A stretch of 64,000 nucleotides of DNA from Ralstonia pickettii. Its GTDB lineage: Bacteria > Pseudomonadota > Gammaproteobacteria > Burkholderiales > Burkholderiaceae. A program made the position numbers and the translations under genes. Position 1 is the first letter of the stretch. Every line of letters starts with the position of its first letter. Below are positions 46,480-57,303 of the stretch, in pieces. A model generated the notes under the pieces. The model saw only the letters and a program-made list of their open reading frames with translations. It did not search any database and had not been told where the DNA came from. The DNA lies in contig NZ_CP066771.1 of NCBI RefSeq assembly GCF_016466415.2, positions 2,046,001 through 2,110,000 on the forward strand. Reading direction: 5' to 3'.

Positions 46480-46776
46480 ATGTTCGGACGACTCTTCCGC
46501 CTGTGGAGCGTGGTGCGCAACGATGTGCGCCTGCTGTGGTTTGCATTGCGCCATCCGGACAAACCGTGGTGGCTCGCACCGGCTGCGCTGCTGCTGGTTG
46601 GCTATGTGGTATCGCCGATCGACCTGATCCCGGATGTCATCCCGGTGATCGGCTGGGTGGACGACATCGTGCTGGTGCCGTTTGCGCTGCACATGCTGCT
46701 GCGCGGCCTGCCTGAGCGCGTGCGCGAAGATGCGCGCTTTGCGGCCGCCCGGCGTGTGAATCCCGCCGGGCGGTAA
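46480..46776 (+). CDS. YkvA-family (DUF1232) membrane protein
   Basis: A 98-residue inner-membrane protein. The signature is PAALLLVGYVVSPIDLIPDV followed by IPVIGWVDDIVLVPFALHML, which forms a helical hairpin with conserved P-I-D-L-I-P-D. An AAGGAG site lies 8 bases before the ATG. The function of the family is not established. It is probably its own unit, between the importer terminator and the convergent oxidoreductase gene. Confidence 0.88.
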   Translation: MFGRLFRLWSVVRNDVRLLWFALRHPDKPWWLAPAALLLVGYVVSPIDLIPDVIPVIGWVDDIVLVPFALHMLLRGLPERVREDARFAAARRVNPAGR

Positions 46777-46785
46777 CGTCTTGCC

Positions 46786-47766
46786 TTACGGCAAGAAGAT
46801 CGTCGACCCGGTCGTCTTGCGCGCTTCTAGATCGCGGTGCGCCTGCGCCGCGTTCTGCAGGTCATAGCGTTGGTGAATTTCGATTTTCACCTTGCCGCTG
46901 CCCACCACATCAAACAACTCTGCCGCCATCGGTTCCAGCAGTTCGCGTCGCGCCGTATAGGTCATCAGCGTCGGGCGGGTGATCTTGAGCGAGCCTTTTG
47001 CGCTCAGCACGCTGAGGTCAAACGGGGGCACCGGGCCCGATGCGTTGCCGTATATCACCATCATCCCGCGCGGTGCGAGGCAATCCAGCGAGCCCATGAA
47101 GGTGTCCTTTCCAATGCCGTCGTAGACCACCGGCACGCCCTTGCCGCCAGTGATTTCGCGCACGCGTTCGGTGAAGTTCTCGCGCGTGTAGACGATGGTG
47201 TGATCGCAGCCGTGCGCACGGGCAAGTTCAGCCTTGGCATCGCTGCCGACGGTGCCGATGACGGTAGCGCCGAGCGCCTTGAGCCACTGGCACGCAATCA
47301 AACCCACGCCGCCTGCGGCCGCATGGAACAACACCGTATCGCCCGGCTGCACACGGTAGCTGTCGCGCAGCAGGTATTGCGCGGTCATGCCCTGCAGCAT
47401 CATGGCTGCGCCGGTTTCAAAGTCGATCGCATCCGGCAGGCGCACCAGAATGTCGGCCGGCATGGTTCGCACCGCCGCATAGGCACCGGTGGGGCGGCCG
47501 GCATAGGCGACGCGGTCGCCAGGCTTGACGTGCGTCACGCCCTCGCCCACCGCCTCCACCACACCCGACGCTTCCATGCCGATGCCGCCCGGCAGCGGCT
47601 GCGGATACAGACCCGTGCGGAAATACACGTCGATGTAGTTCAGGCCGACGGCATGCTGCTTGACCGTCACCTCGCCGGGGCCGGGCGCGGGCACATCGAC
47701 ATCGACGTACTGCATCACCTCCGGACCGCCGGTCTCGAAGATGCGGATGGCTTTCGCTTGTGTCAT
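46786..47766 (-). CDS. NADPH:quinone oxidoreductase, zinc-independent MDR family
   Basis: A 326-residue medium-chain dehydrogenase/reductase of the quinone oxidoreductase (QorA) group. Blocks: [60 protein letters not shown] and GDRVAYAG, with the NADPH site [19 protein letters not shown]. Zinc ligands of alcohol dehydrogenases are absent. It reduces quinones or enals. Its start overlaps the mgsA stop by 4 bp (ATGA), so it is coupled to methylglyoxal synthase; both deal with reactive carbonyl or quinone compounds, though a joint role is inference. Confidence 0.92.
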   Translation of the reverse strand: MTQAKAIRIFETGGPEVMQYVDVDVPAPGPGEVTVKQHAVGLNYIDVYFRTGLYPQPLPGGIGMEASGVVEAVGEGVTHVKPGDRVAYAGRPTGAYAAVRTMPADILVRLPDAIDFETGAAMMLQGMTAQYLLRDSYRVQPGDTVLFHAAAGGVGLIACQWLKALGATVIGTVGSDAKAELARAHGCDHTIVYTRENFTERVREITGGKGVPVVYDGIGKDTFMGSLDCLAPRGMMVIYGNASGPVPPFDLSVLSAKGSLKITRPTLMTYTARRELLEPMAAELFDVVGSGKVKIEIHQRYDLQNAAQAHRDLEARKTTGSTIFLP

Positions 47767-48194
47767 GCGTGAATCTCCTTCGGATCAGGCGCCACCCGTT
47801 GCAGGGCCGACATCACCAGGTCGGCGGTGGCAAGGTTGGTGGCGCAGGGAATGTTGTGGACGTCGCAGGCGCGGACCAGCGCGTTGATATCAGGTTCGTG
47901 CGGTTGCGGCGTCATCGGGTCGCGCAGGAAGATGACGGCGTCGACACGGCCTTCGGCCAACTGCGCGCCAATCTGCAAGTCGCCGCCCCGCGGGCCGGAC
48001 AGCATGCGCTGCACGGTCAGGCCGACTTCCTTCTCCAGGCGGCCACCCGTGGTGCCGGTCGCCAGCAAGTCGCATTGCGACAGGAAGGCCTGGTGCGTTT
48101 GGGCGAAAGCGACCATGTCATCTTTTTTGTGGTCGTGTGCGATCAGTGCGACACGGCGTTTGCGGACTGCGCTTTCGGGCGTAAGAGTGGTCAT
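47763..48194 (-). CDS. mgsA: Methylglyoxal synthase
   Basis: Converts dihydroxyacetone phosphate to methylglyoxal plus phosphate; 143 residues. Active-site segments: [65 protein letters not shown] and the closing [15 protein letters not shown]. The ATG at 48194 is chosen; the open frame extends 20 codons upstream into the SDR gene and is not expected to be translated. It ends overlapping the oxidoreductase gene start. Confidence 0.95.
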   Translation of the reverse strand: MTTLTPESAVRKRRVALIAHDHKKDDMVAFAQTHQAFLSQCDLLATGTTGGRLEKEVGLTVQRMLSGPRGGDLQIGAQLAEGRVDAVIFLRDPMTPQPHEPDINALVRACDVHNIPCATNLATADLVMSALQRVAPDPKEIHA

Positions 48195-48204
48195 CGTGAT
48201 TGGC

Positions 48205-48996
48205 TTAGAAGGTGCCAGGAAAGCTGCCGCCATCCAACAGGATGTTTTGCGCATTCAGGTAGCCGGCATGCTGGCTGCAGAGGAAGGCACACACGGCGCC
48301 AAACTCGGCCGGTTGGCCGAAGCGTCGGGTGGGATTGCCCTGCCGCTTGCGGTCGAAATTCTCTTCTGCGCTGATGCCGACGGCCTTGGCGCCTGCCTCC
48401 AGCGTCTTGGTCAGGCGGTCGGTCTCGAACTGCCCCGGCAACAGATTGTTGATCGTTACGCCATGCTTGGCGACTTCACGCGCCAGGCCGGCCACGAAGC
48501 CCGTCAGGCCAGAGCGCGCGCCGTTGGACAGACCCAGCACGTCGATCGGCGCCTTCACCGCCCCGCTGGTGATGTTGACGATGCGGCCCCAGCGGCGCTC
48601 GATCATCTTGTCGACGGTAGCTTTGATGAGGTCGATAGGCGTGAGCATGTTGGCGTTGAGCGCGGCATTCCACGCGTCGCGGTCCCAATCGCGGAAGTTG
48701 CCCGGCGGCGGACCGCCCGCATTGTTGATCAGAATGTCGGGCGAGCCGCCCAGGCGCTCGCAAGCGAGCAGCGCTTCGGCGCGGCCTTCCGGCGTGGTGA
48801 TGTCGGTGGCGACGGCCTCCACGCGCACACCGTGCGCCGTGCGGATGCGCTCGGCGGCTGCCGACAACGCTTCGGCACCGCGCGCGACGATCACCACATC
48901 CACGCCTTCGGCAGCCAGCGCGTCGGCGCACGCAAAGCCCAATCCCTTGCTTGCGCCGCACACCAGCGCTCGCTTGCCTTTCAGGCCCAAGTCCAT
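48205..48996 (-). CDS. Atypical short-chain dehydrogenase/reductase
   Basis: A 263-residue SDR with a normal nucleotide-binding part ([15 protein letters not shown], then [12 protein letters not shown]) and catalytic Ser in [10 protein letters not shown] (S144). The usual Tyr-x3-Lys is missing: the aligned segment reads [15 protein letters not shown], with S157/N158 for Tyr and R161 for Lys. The rest, including the end [16 protein letters not shown], is intact. It belongs to a known FabG-like branch in Burkholderiales and relatives annotated only as SDR oxidoreductase; with a Tyr-Lys loss, dehydrogenase activity is doubtful. It lies 10 bp upstream of mgsA on the same strand. Confidence 0.88.
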   Translation of the reverse strand: MDLGLKGKRALVCGASKGLGFACADALAAEGVDVVIVARGAEALSAAAERIRTAHGVRVEAVATDITTPEGRAEALLACERLGGSPDILINNAGGPPPGNFRDWDRDAWNAALNANMLTPIDLIKATVDKMIERRWGRIVNITSGAVKAPIDVLGLSNGARSGLTGFVAGLAREVAKHGVTINNLLPGQFETDRLTKTLEAGAKAVGISAEENFDRKRQGNPTRRFGQPAEFGAVCAFLCSQHAGYLNAQNILLDGGSFPGTF

Positions 48997-49046
48997 CTGT
49001 CTGACTCCTTGTGGTTGTTATTTGGATTATTTAGATCGGCCGCCCG

Positions 49047-49964
49047 TCAGCCGCGACGGCGTGACAGCAGCGCCATACCGGCAAGCACCAACGCACTGCC
49101 GGCAATCTGCCAAATCGTGATCGGCTCGCCCAGCAGCCACCAGCCCAACAGCAGCGTCGACACCGGCCCGATCATGCCCGCCTGCGACGCCACCGGCGCA
49201 CCCACGCGCGCCACCGCCATCATCGTCATCGTGACCGGCGCCACAGTACAGAACACCGAGTTGATGGTCGACAGCCCATATACCTGCCAGGGCAACACCA
49301 GCGCCGACATCGGCCGCAGCACCAGAAACTGGACGATACAGGCCGCGGTCGACACGCACATCGCATAGGCGACGAGCCGCATCGAACCCACGCGTTTGAC
49401 CAGCTCACCGCTGGCCAGCAGATAGATACCGTAGCTGATGGCGCTGGCGAGCACCAAACCGCCGCCCAGCCAGACGTTGTTGCCGCCCAGATTCAGGTCA
49501 TGCGCGAACACCAGCACGATGCCGGCATAGGCCAGCGCCAGCGACACCCATTGCAAGCCGGTAATGCGCCGCTTGAATACCGTTGACGTGATCAACAGCA
49601 CGAACGACGGCGTCAGAAACAGGATCAGCCGCTCCAGCCCGGCCGTGATGTACTGCAGCCCGAGGAAGTCGAGAAAGCTGGAGAGGTAATAGCCGATGAG
49701 CCCCAAGCCGACGATGCGCCAGCGGTCCGGCACAGCCAGGGGCTCCGCACGGCGCGACTGCCACCATCCCATCGCCATGAACAGCGGCGCGGCCAGCAGC
49801 ATGCGCAGGGTGATGACCATGACGGCGTCCACCTGATAGCGGTACATCAGCTTGGCGACGATGGCCTTGGCGGAGAACAGCACGGCGCCCACCGAGGCGA
49901 GCAGCAGGCCACCGGTGTCGGTGGTTCTTGCGGGCGTGGAAGACACAGAGGACGCGGTGGTCAC
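49047..49964 (-). CDS. EamA-family (DMT) exporter
   Basis: An inner-membrane transporter of about 305 residues with ten helices and two EamA repeats (GGLLLASVGAVLFSAKAIVA, KLMYRYQVDAVMVITLRMLL; later GIYLLASGELVKRVGSMRLV, MAVARVGAPVASQAGMIGPV, STLLLGWWLLGEPITIWQIA). The start is uncertain: no ATG precedes the first helix; GTGs at 49964 and 49946 and TTGs near 50027-50030 are in frame, none with a ribosome site. It is divergent from the NCS1 permease and 50 bp downstream of the SDR gene's own start. The substrate is unknown. Confidence 0.85.
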   Translation of the reverse strand: MTTASSVSSTPARTTDTGGLLLASVGAVLFSAKAIVAKLMYRYQVDAVMVITLRMLLAAPLFMAMGWWQSRRAEPLAVPDRWRIVGLGLIGYYLSSFLDFLGLQYITAGLERLILFLTPSFVLLITSTVFKRRITGLQWVSLALAYAGIVLVFAHDLNLGGNNVWLGGGLVLASAISYGIYLLASGELVKRVGSMRLVAYAMCVSTAACIVQFLVLRPMSALVLPWQVYGLSTINSVFCTVAPVTMTMMAVARVGAPVASQAGMIGPVSTLLLGWWLLGEPITIWQIAGSALVLAGMALLSRRRG

Positions 49965-50149
49965 AGCGGGGGTGTGGGAGAGATGCGGGCGGCGTTGGAG
50001 AGCGCTGTCGATTGTATTGGAATTCAACAAAACGTTCCGGCGCGGGGGTGCGGTGCGCGTGGCACAGGTTTCGCTTGTGGCAGCAGCGACCGCCGTACAA
50101 TCGCGCCTGCATTCCGAACATCTACAACGACAACGGATCCCACTTCGAC

Positions 50150-51628
50150 ATGAGCCAAACCACCTCTGCCGCATTCTCTGCGGACGCCGCCGGGGCACCC
50201 GACCCGACCCTCTGGAACGAAGACCTCAACCCGACCCCGCCCGCCGCCCGCACCTGGACGGCCACCAACTACGCCGCGCTGTGGGTGTCGATGGTGGTGT
50301 CGGTGCCGGCCTACATGCTGGCTTCGGGCCTGATGAGCGAGGGCATGAACTGGTGGCAGGCGGTGCTGACGGTGTTTCTCGGCAACCTGATCGTGCTCGT
50401 GCCGATGGTGCTGGTGGGGCACGCGGGTACCAAGTACGGCATTCCCTTCCCTGTGCTGGTGCGGGCCTCGTTCGGCGTGCGCGGTGCGCAGTTGCCGGCC
50501 ATTCTGCGGGCCATCGTGGCGTGCGGCTGGTTCGGCATCCAGACGTGGCTGGGCAGCCAGGCGATCTACACGATCCTCAACGTCGTCACGGACAACATGC
50601 TGGTCGGCAGCAATATTCCGGGGCTGGGCATCAACCCGGGCCAGGGATTCTGCTTCCTGCTGTTCTGGGCGCTGCACATCTGGCTGATCACCAAGGGACT
50701 CGAATCGATCAAGCGCTTCCAGGCGCTGGCCACCCCGCTGCTGATCCTGGCGGCACTCGGCCTGGTCTGGTGGGCGTATATCAATGCGGGCGGCTTTGGC
50801 CCAATGCTCTCGGCGCCGTCGGCGTTTTCTGCCGGCGGTAAGCGCGCCGGCGAGTTCTGGGGCTTCTTCTGGCCGTCGCTCACCGCCATGGTCGGCTACT
50901 GGGCCACGCTGGCGCTGAATATTCCCGACTTCACCCGCTTCGCACGCAGCCAGCGCGACCAGCTCGTCGGGCAAGCGATCGGCCTGCCGCTGCCGATGGG
51001 TCTGCTGGCGCTGGTGGCCGTGCTCGTCACGTCGTCCACGGTGGTCATCTACGGCCAGGCCATCTGGGATCCGGTTACGCTGGCCGGCAAGATGACCGGC
51101 CCGTCGGTCATCGTGGCACTGCTGGCGCTGATCACCGCCACGCTGATGACGAACATCGCCGCGAACGTGGTGTCGCCGGCGTATGACTTTTCAAACCTGG
51201 CGCCGCATCGCATCTCGTTCCGCATCGGCGGCTACATCACGGCGGGCATCGGCCTGGCGATGATGCCGTGGAAGATCCTGGAAACCACCAAGGGCTACAT
51301 CTTCACGTGGCTGGTCGGTTACGGCGCGCTGCTGGGCCCGGTGGCCGGCATCATGATGGTCGATTACTTCCTGGTGCGCCGCACGGTGCTCAAGACCGGT
51401 GAACTGTTCCGCGTGGACGGCCCGTACGGTTACGGCAACGGCTGGAACGGCCGCGCCATCGTCGCGCTCATCATCGGCGTGCTGCCCAATCTGCCGGGCT
51501 TCTTCAAGCAAGCCGGGTTCGTCGCCAGCGTGCCGGGCATGTTCGAAGCGCTGTACACGTATGCGTGGTTCGTGGGCTTGGCGATCTCCGCCGTGGTGTA
51601 TGTGCTCCTGATGCGCGGCCGCCGCTGA
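50150..51628 (+). CDS. NCS1-family nucleobase/allantoin/hydantoin permease
   Basis: A 492-residue symporter of the NCS1 (Mhp1/CodB/PucI) family with 12 helices. Family marks: [20 protein letters not shown] before helix 1, [40 protein letters not shown] (a hallmark), [20 protein letters not shown], the [15 protein letters not shown] motif, and [18 protein letters not shown]. This strongly resembles allantoin/hydantoin/uracil permeases. upp follows 68 bp later, which favours uracil or a related pyrimidine, but the ureide genes elsewhere in the window leave allantoin open. Confidence 0.92.
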   Translation: MSQTTSAAFSADAAGAPDPTLWNEDLNPTPPAARTWTATNYAALWVSMVVSVPAYMLASGLMSEGMNWWQAVLTVFLGNLIVLVPMVLVGHAGTKYGIPFPVLVRASFGVRGAQLPAILRAIVACGWFGIQTWLGSQAIYTILNVVTDNMLVGSNIPGLGINPGQGFCFLLFWALHIWLITKGLESIKRFQALATPLLILAALGLVWWAYINAGGFGPMLSAPSAFSAGGKRAGEFWGFFWPSLTAMVGYWATLALNIPDFTRFARSQRDQLVGQAIGLPLPMGLLALVAVLVTSSTVVIYGQAIWDPVTLAGKMTGPSVIVALLALITATLMTNIAANVVSPAYDFSNLAPHRISFRIGGYITAGIGLAMMPWKILETTKGYIFTWLVGYGALLGPVAGIMMVDYFLVRRTVLKTGELFRVDGPYGYGNGWNGRAIVALIIGVLPNLPGFFKQAGFVASVPGMFEALYTYAWFVGLAISAVVYVLLMRGRR

Positions 51629-51695
51629 ACGCTTCCAAAATCGACCCCGGGGACGCGCCGGTAAAATGCGCCCCATCGCAGAATCCGTTGCCGCC

Positions 51696-52346
51696 ATGAA
51701 ACAAGATCCGCGCTTTCCGAACCTGTTCATCCTCAACCACCCGCTGATCCAGCACAAGCTCACGCACATGCGCGACAAGGACACGTCGACACGCACGTTC
51801 CGCGAGTTGCTGCGTGAGATCACGCTGCTGATGGGCTACGAGATCACCCGCAACCTGCCGCTGACCAGCCGCCACATCGACACGCCGATGGGCCCGATGG
51901 AAGCGCCCGTCATCGCCGGCCGCAAGCTGGCCGTGGTGCCGGTGCTGCGTGCGGGCGTGGGTATGAGCGACGGCTTGATCGAACTGATTCCGTCGGCGCG
52001 TATCGGCCATATCGGCGTGTACCGTGATGAGCAGCACCGTCCGGTGGAATACCTCGTGCGGCTGCCCGACCTGGAAGACCGCACCTTCATCCTGTGCGAT
52101 CCGATGGTCGCCACCGGTTACTCGGCCGTACACGCCGTCGACGTGATGAAGAAACGCGGCGTGCCCGACGAGAACATCCTGTTCCTGGCACTCGTGGCGG
52201 CGCCCGAAGGCGTAGAGGTGTTCCAGAAGGCGCATCCGGGCGTGAAGCTGTTTGTGGCTTCGCTCGATTCGCACCTGGATGAAAACGCCTACATCATCCC
52301 GGGCCTAGGCGATGCGGGCGACCGCCTGTTCGGCACGAAAAACTGA
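51696..52346 (+). CDS. upp: Uracil phosphoribosyltransferase
   Basis: Salvages uracil to UMP with PRPP; 216 residues. Blocks: [69 protein letters not shown] and the PRPP site [20 protein letters not shown]. The uracil-binding end [18 protein letters not shown] is typical. The ATG at 51696 gives the standard N-terminus; an upstream in-frame ATG at 51666 is less likely. Pairing with the NCS1 permease suggests uptake plus trapping of uracil. Confidence 0.96.
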   Translation: MKQDPRFPNLFILNHPLIQHKLTHMRDKDTSTRTFRELLREITLLMGYEITRNLPLTSRHIDTPMGPMEAPVIAGRKLAVVPVLRAGVGMSDGLIELIPSARIGHIGVYRDEQHRPVEYLVRLPDLEDRTFILCDPMVATGYSAVHAVDVMKKRGVPDENILFLALVAAPEGVEVFQKAHPGVKLFVASLDSHLDENAYIIPGLGDAGDRLFGTKN

Positions 52347-52367
52347 TCGCGCATTCTCAGCGCAAAC

Positions 52368-52393
52368 AAAAACAGCCGGCAATGCCGGCTGTT
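52368..52393 (-). terminator. Terminator between upp and the HerA-like gene
   Basis: A perfect 10-bp stem AACAGCCGGC/GCCGGCTGTT with a 3-nt loop (52371-52393). On the minus strand it runs into TTTTTGTTT and would terminate the HerA-like transcript. On the plus strand the following GTCTTTGG is a weak U-tract for upp. Confidence 0.8.
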
Positions 52394-52415
52394 GTCTTTG
52401 GTACGTCGGAAGCGC

Positions 52416-53978
52416 TCAGCGCCTCTTCGATCCGCCCAGGATGCTGCCCAGCACGCCGCGCACGATTTCGCGCCCTACGGTGGAACCGATGGTGCGCATC
52501 GTCGACTTGGCCAACGTTTCGACAATCGAATCGCCACGGCCGCTGCGGCCCGTACCCTTTGTGAGGATCGAGCCGACATCGCCCAGCCAGCCGCCGCTCT
52601 CCTGTGGCGCGGGCGCGGGCGCCGATGCGGGTGCTGAACCAGTCGATGCCCCGAAATCCGTGCCGATGGAACCCGGTGCAGGCGCAGATGTCGCCCCGCC
52701 CTTCGCCACGCGGCCGTTCAGGATTTCGTACGCCGATTCGCGGTCGATTGCCGTGTCGTAGCGGCCGGCCACCAGCGAATTCGCCATCAGCGCGCGGCGC
52801 TCGTCGTCCGAGATCGGGCCGATGCGCGATGCCGGCGGGACGACAAACGCACGCTGCGTGACCTCCGGGCGGCCGCCCTCGTCCAGCATGGAGATCAGCG
52901 CTTCGCCCACGGCCAACTCACCAATGGCCTCTTCGATGCTGAATTCGGGATTTGCGCGCATCGTTGTCGCGGCCGCCTTCACGGCCTTCTGGTCGCGCGG
53001 CGTGAAGGCCCGCAGCGCGTGCTGCACGCGGTTGCCGAGCTGGCCGAGCACCGTATCCGGCACGTCGGCCGGGTTCTGCGTCACGAAGTACACGCCCACA
53101 CCTTTCGAGCGGATCAATCGCACCACCTGCTCCACCTTCTGCAGCAGGGACGGCGGCGCATCGTTGAACAGCAGGTGCGCCTCGTCAAAGAAGAAAGCGA
53201 GTTTGGGCTTGTCTACGTCGCCCACCTCCGGCAGATGCTCGAACAGTTCGGAGAGCATCCACAGCAAGAACGTCGCATACAACTTGGGCGCATTGAGCAG
53301 CTTGTCGGCTGCCAGGATGTTGATCACGCCCTGGCCGCGCACCGTCTGCATCAGGTCGTTGATGTCGAGCATTGGCTCGCCAAAGAACCGGTCGGCGCCC
53401 TGTTCTTCCAGCGCGATCAGGTTGCGCTGGATGGCGCCAATGCTGGCCGACGAGATGTTCCCGTACTTGTTCGTGTAGTCAGACGCATGCTCGCCCACGT
53501 GCTGCAACATCGCACGCAGGTCTTTCATGTCGAGCAGCGCGAGGCCCGAGTCGTCCGCAATTTTGAAGACGAGGTTCAGCACGCCGGTCTGGATGTCATT
53601 CAGCTCCAGCATGCGGGAAAGCATCAGCGGGCCCATGTCGGACACGGTGGCGCGCACGGGGTGGCCGCGTTCGCCATACACATCCCACAACGTGACAGGG
53701 CAACCGGCCCATTGCGGCTCTTCCAGGCCGCGCTCCTGCAGGCGGGCCTTGAGCTTGTCGTTTGGTTGGCCGGGTTGCGAGATGCCGGTCAGATCACCTT
53801 TCACGTCGGCCAGAAAGACCGATACGCCAATCTTCGACAGGCCCTGGGCGATCGTTTGCAGGGTGACGGTCTTGCCGGTGCCGGTGGCGCCGGTGATCAA
53901 GCCATGCCGGTTCGCGAGTTGGGGCAACAGCACCAACTCGGCTTTGGCGTTCTTGGCAATCAGGATGGGATCGGTCAT
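52416..53978 (-). CDS. HerA-like ATPase (DUF853 helicase family)
   Basis: A P-loop ATPase of 520 residues in the bacterial HerA-like/DUF853 group (E. coli YjgR). Walker A GATGTGKT follows [29 protein letters not shown] is the family hallmark; Walker B is [15 protein letters not shown]; and [20 protein letters not shown] contains sensor residues. The C-terminal 90 residues are Ala/Pro/Gly-rich with a conserved tail ([19 protein letters not shown]). The cellular role of the family is not established. The ATG at 53978 is the first sensible start, and the gene is divergent from yebC. Confidence 0.92.
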   Translation of the reverse strand: MTDPILIAKNAKAELVLLPQLANRHGLITGATGTGKTVTLQTIAQGLSKIGVSVFLADVKGDLTGISQPGQPNDKLKARLQERGLEEPQWAGCPVTLWDVYGERGHPVRATVSDMGPLMLSRMLELNDIQTGVLNLVFKIADDSGLALLDMKDLRAMLQHVGEHASDYTNKYGNISSASIGAIQRNLIALEEQGADRFFGEPMLDINDLMQTVRGQGVINILAADKLLNAPKLYATFLLWMLSELFEHLPEVGDVDKPKLAFFFDEAHLLFNDAPPSLLQKVEQVVRLIRSKGVGVYFVTQNPADVPDTVLGQLGNRVQHALRAFTPRDQKAVKAAATTMRANPEFSIEEAIGELAVGEALISMLDEGGRPEVTQRAFVVPPASRIGPISDDERRALMANSLVAGRYDTAIDRESAYEILNGRVAKGGATSAPAPGSIGTDFGASTGSAPASAPAPAPQESGGWLGDVGSILTKGTGRSGRGDSIVETLAKSTMRTIGSTVGREIVRGVLGSILGGSKRR

Positions 53979-54151
53979 GGCGTTTGGACGAGGATCAATC
54001 TGGGGGGGCAACACACCGGCCACTCGACCAGACGGACGGGGCGGCGGGCGTGTGCAGCATGCTAAAATCCGCGACCGATTATAGAGCGTGCAGGTGGCGT
54101 CAAACCGCCATCTGGGCGCCAGATTCCACTGCATTCCGCTCGGAGAGTTTC

Positions 54152-54877
54152 ATGGCCGGTCATTCCAAATGGGCCAACATCAAGCATAAGAAAGCCGCTG
54201 CCGACGCCAAGCGCGGCAAGATTTGGACGCGCCTGATCAAGGAAATCACCGTGGCGGCCCGCCTGGGCGGCGGCGATGCCGACTCCAACCCGCGCCTGCG
54301 CCTGGCCATGGACAAGGCCACCGACGCGAACATGCCGAAGGACAACATCAACCGCGCGATCCAGCGCGGCGTGGGCGGCCTGGAAGGCGCGAACTACGAG
54401 GAAATCCGCTACGAAGGCTATGGCATCAACGGCGCCGCCGTGATCGTCGACTGTCTGACCGACAACCGCACGCGTACCGTGGCCGAAGTCCGTCACGGGT
54501 TCGACAAGTACGGCGGCAATATGGGCACATCGGGCTCCGTCGCGTTCCTGTTCGACCATATCGGCCAGTTCATCTTTGCCCCCGGCACGCCCGAAGACAA
54601 GCTGATGGACGCCGCGCTCGAAGCCGGCGCCGATGACGTCATCACGCACGACGACGGCTCGCTCGAAGTCATCTGCCCGCCCCACGATTTCGCCAAGGTC
54701 AAGACCGCGCTGGAAGCCGCTGGCTTCAAGGCCGAACTGGCCGAAGTCATCATGAAGCCGCAGACCGAAGTCGTGTTCACCGGCGAAGACGCGGTCAAGA
54801 TGCAGAAGCTGCTCGACGTCCTGGAAAACCTGGACGACGTGCAGGAAGTCTTCACCAACGCGGTCATCGGGGAGTAA
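54152..54877 (+). CDS. yebC: YebC/PmpR-family protein
   Basis: A 241-residue YebC-family protein, variously a transcription regulator and (in more recent work on the family) a ribosome-associated factor for proline-rich stretches. Blocks: [55 protein letters not shown] and [28 protein letters not shown] ribosome site precedes the ATG. A Rho-independent terminator follows, so it is separate from purD. Confidence 0.96.
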   Translation: MAGHSKWANIKHKKAAADAKRGKIWTRLIKEITVAARLGGGDADSNPRLRLAMDKATDANMPKDNINRAIQRGVGGLEGANYEEIRYEGYGINGAAVIVDCLTDNRTRTVAEVRHGFDKYGGNMGTSGSVAFLFDHIGQFIFAPGTPEDKLMDAALEAGADDVITHDDGSLEVICPPHDFAKVKTALEAAGFKAELAEVIMKPQTEVVFTGEDAVKMQKLLDVLENLDDVQEVFTNAVIGE

Positions 54878-54895
54878 GCCCCCGGACACGCGCAT

Positions 54896-54931
54896 AACGG
54901 CGATCGACCTCACGATCGCCGTTTTTGTTTT
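54896..54931 (+). terminator. Terminator between yebC and purD
   Basis: A perfect 11-bp stem AACGGCGATCG/CGATCGCCGTT (54896-54906 with 54913-54923), loop ACCTCA, then TTTTGTTTT. It is 18 bp after yebC. Confidence 0.92.
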
Positions 54932-54972
54932 CCAGATTTCGAATCGGATTTGCAATTTCAGGTAGGTACAGC

Positions 54973-56241
54973 ATGAAAGTGATGGTGGTCGGTTCGGGCG
55001 GTCGAGAGCACGCCCTGGCATGGAAGCTGGCACGCTCGCCCAAGGTACAGGTGGTGTATGTGGCCCCCGGCAACGGCGGCACGGCGCTGGACAAGCGCCT
55101 GCAAAACCTCCCGATCACGGATCCGGAAGTGCTGGCCGCCTTTGCCGAGCGCGAAGGCATCCACTTCACGGTGGTCGGCCCGGAAGCGCCGCTGGCCGCC
55201 GGCATCGTCGACCTGTTCCGCGCTAAGGGCCTGCGCATCTTCGGGCCGACCAAGGCCGCCGCGCAGCTCGAATCGTCGAAGGATTTCGCCAAGGCGTTCA
55301 TGCACCGCCATGGCATTCCGACCGCCAAGTACCAGACCTTTGGCGATGCTGCCCAGGCACATGCGTATGTTGACCAGGAAGGCGCTCCGATCGTCATCAA
55401 GGCCGATGGCCTGGCCGCCGGCAAGGGCGTGGTCGTAGCCATGACGGCCGAAGAGGCGCACAGCGCCATCGACATGATGCTGGCCGACAACCGCCTCGGT
55501 GACGCCGGTGCGCGTGTGGTGATCGAAGAATTCCTCGCCGGCGAAGAAGCGAGCTTCATCGTCGTGTGCGACGGCAAGAACGTCGTCGCGCTGGCCACTA
55601 GCCAGGACCACAAGCGCCTGCTCGACGGCGACGCCGGCCCCAACACGGGCGGCATGGGCGCCTACTCGCCCGCGCCGGTGGTCACGCCCACGCTGCACGC
55701 ACGCGCACTGCGCGAGATCATCATGCCGACCATCCGCGGTATGGAAAAAGACGGCATTCCGTACACCGGCTTCCTGTATGCCGGCCTGATGATCGACGCT
55801 GAAGGCAATCCCAAGACGCTCGAATTCAATTGCCGCATGGGCGATCCGGAAACGCAGCCCATCATGGCGCGCATGAAGACCGACCTGTACGACGTGCTCG
55901 ACCGCGCCATCGACGGCAAGCTTGACGGCATGGAGCTGGACTGGGATCGCCGCACTGCGCTGGGCGTGGTGATGGCCGCGCACAATTACCCGGACACACC
56001 GCGCAAAGGCGACGTCATCACCGGCATCCCGAAGGAAACCGAAGACAGCGTCACCTTCCACGCAGGCACCACGCTCAAAGACGGCGTGCTGACCACCAAC
56101 GGCGGCCGGGTGCTGTGCGTGGTGGGCCTGGCAGATACCGTGAAGGCAGCCCAGCGTGCGGCGTACAACGCCATCGAGCAGATCCACTTTGACGGCGCCC
56201 AGTACCGGACCGATATCGGCCATCGCGCCATCCGCCATTGA
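54973..56241 (+). CDS. purD: Phosphoribosylamine-glycine ligase (GARS)
   Basis: The second step of de novo purine synthesis, joining glycine to phosphoribosylamine with ATP; 422 residues. Blocks: VMVVGSGGREHALAWKLARS, VGPEAPLAAGIVDLFRAKGL, the ATP-grasp segments IVIKADGLAAGKGVVVA, LLDGDAGPNTGGMGAYSPAP and LEFNCRMGDPETQPIM. The ATG at 54973 gives the normal N-terminus; the 16-codon upstream extension overlaps the terminator and is rejected. Confidence 0.96.
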   Translation: MKVMVVGSGGREHALAWKLARSPKVQVVYVAPGNGGTALDKRLQNLPITDPEVLAAFAEREGIHFTVVGPEAPLAAGIVDLFRAKGLRIFGPTKAAAQLESSKDFAKAFMHRHGIPTAKYQTFGDAAQAHAYVDQEGAPIVIKADGLAAGKGVVVAMTAEEAHSAIDMMLADNRLGDAGARVVIEEFLAGEEASFIVVCDGKNVVALATSQDHKRLLDGDAGPNTGGMGAYSPAPVVTPTLHARALREIIMPTIRGMEKDGIPYTGFLYAGLMIDAEGNPKTLEFNCRMGDPETQPIMARMKTDLYDVLDRAIDGKLDGMELDWDRRTALGVVMAAHNYPDTPRKGDVITGIPKETEDSVTFHAGTTLKDGVLTTNGGRVLCVVGLADTVKAAQRAAYNAIEQIHFDGAQYRTDIGHRAIRH

Positions 56242-56394
56242 GCGACAGCACGCCGCGCTGGCGCCCCATCATGGGGCAGGCGCGGCATCCGTCACCCCGG
56301 GTGATCCCCGACTTGCCCCGGCGGCCCGCCCGCTACAATGGTGACAACCGTATGACTCGGCCCTCGCCTCGACGGGCGGCCCCCTTCTGATCGC

Positions 56395-57303
56395 ATGGAT
56401 ACCCAAGCCGTCCGCGCCTACCTGCTGGACCTGCAGGATCGCATCACCACTGCCGCCAGCGCGCTGGACGGCGGCACATTCGTCACCGACGCATGGGAAA
56501 AGCCGCCCACCGAACGCCTGCGCGGCAGCGGTCGCACACGCATCCTGGAAGGCGGCACGCTGCTTGAACGCGGCGGCGTTGGCTTCTCGCATGTATTGGG
56601 CGACACCCTGCCCCCTTCGGCGACGGCCAACCGGCCCGAATTGGCGGGGCGCGGTTTCGAGGCGATGGGCGTGTCGCTCGTCTTCCATCCGCGCAACCCC
56701 TACGTGCCGACGGTGCACATGAATGTGCGCTGCTTCGTCGCCGTGCGCCCAGACGCCGAGCCCGTATGGTGGTTCGGTGGCGGCATGGATCTGACGCCCT
56801 ACTACGGCTTCACCGAAGACGCCTCGCATTTCCACCGCACCTGCCAAAGCGCCCTTGCCCCGTACGGCGACGAGCTGTATCCGCGCTTCAAGCAATGGTG
56901 CGACGACTATTTCTACCTGAAGCACCGCAAGGAGGCGCGCGGCGTCGGCGGCGTTTTCTTTGACGACTTTGCGGAGCTGGGCTTCGAGCGCAGCTTCGAA
57001 ATGATGCGCTCGGTCGGCGACGCCTTCCTGCCCGCCTGGCTGCCCATCGCCGAACAACGCCACACCACACCCTACGGTGAGCGCGAACGCGCGTTCCAGG
57101 CCTATCGACGTGGCCGCTATGTCGAGTTCAACCTGGTATTCGATCGCGGCACGCTGTTTGGCCTGCAAAGCGGCGGTCGCGCGGAATCGATCCTGATGTC
57201 GATGCCGCCGGTGGCCAACTGGCGCTACGACTGGCAGCCGGAACCGGGGTCGCCCGAGGCCGCGCTGTACACCGATTTCCTGCCGGCGCGCGATTGGGTA
57301 TGA
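56395..57303 (+). CDS. hemF: Oxygen-dependent coproporphyrinogen III oxidase
   Basis: Converts coproporphyrinogen III to protoporphyrinogen IX with oxygen; 302 residues. Blocks: [24 protein letters not shown] [86 protein letters not shown] and the late [20 protein letters not shown]. It lies 153 bp after purD, and its stop overlaps the nadD start (ATGA). With hemW in the window the cell has heme synthesis enzymes here for aerobic growth. Confidence 0.96.
   Translation: MDTQAVRAYLLDLQDRITTAASALDGGTFVTDAWEKPPTERLRGSGRTRILEGGTLLERGGVGFSHVLGDTLPPSATANRPELAGRGFEAMGVSLVFHPRNPYVPTVHMNVRCFVAVRPDAEPVWWFGGGMDLTPYYGFTEDASHFHRTCQSALAPYGDELYPRFKQWCDDYFYLKHRKEARGVGGVFFDDFAELGFERSFEMMRSVGDAFLPAWLPIAEQRHTTPYGERERAFQAYRRGRYVEFNLVFDRGTLFGLQSGGRAESILMSMPPVANWRYDWQPEPGSPEAALYTDFLPARDWV

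Noticed and set aside
44104..46692. An 862-codon minus-strand open frame across the ABC importer
   Set aside because: It is antisense to two permeases and the BMP lipoprotein, and crosses the operon terminator. No ribosome site or family is visible.
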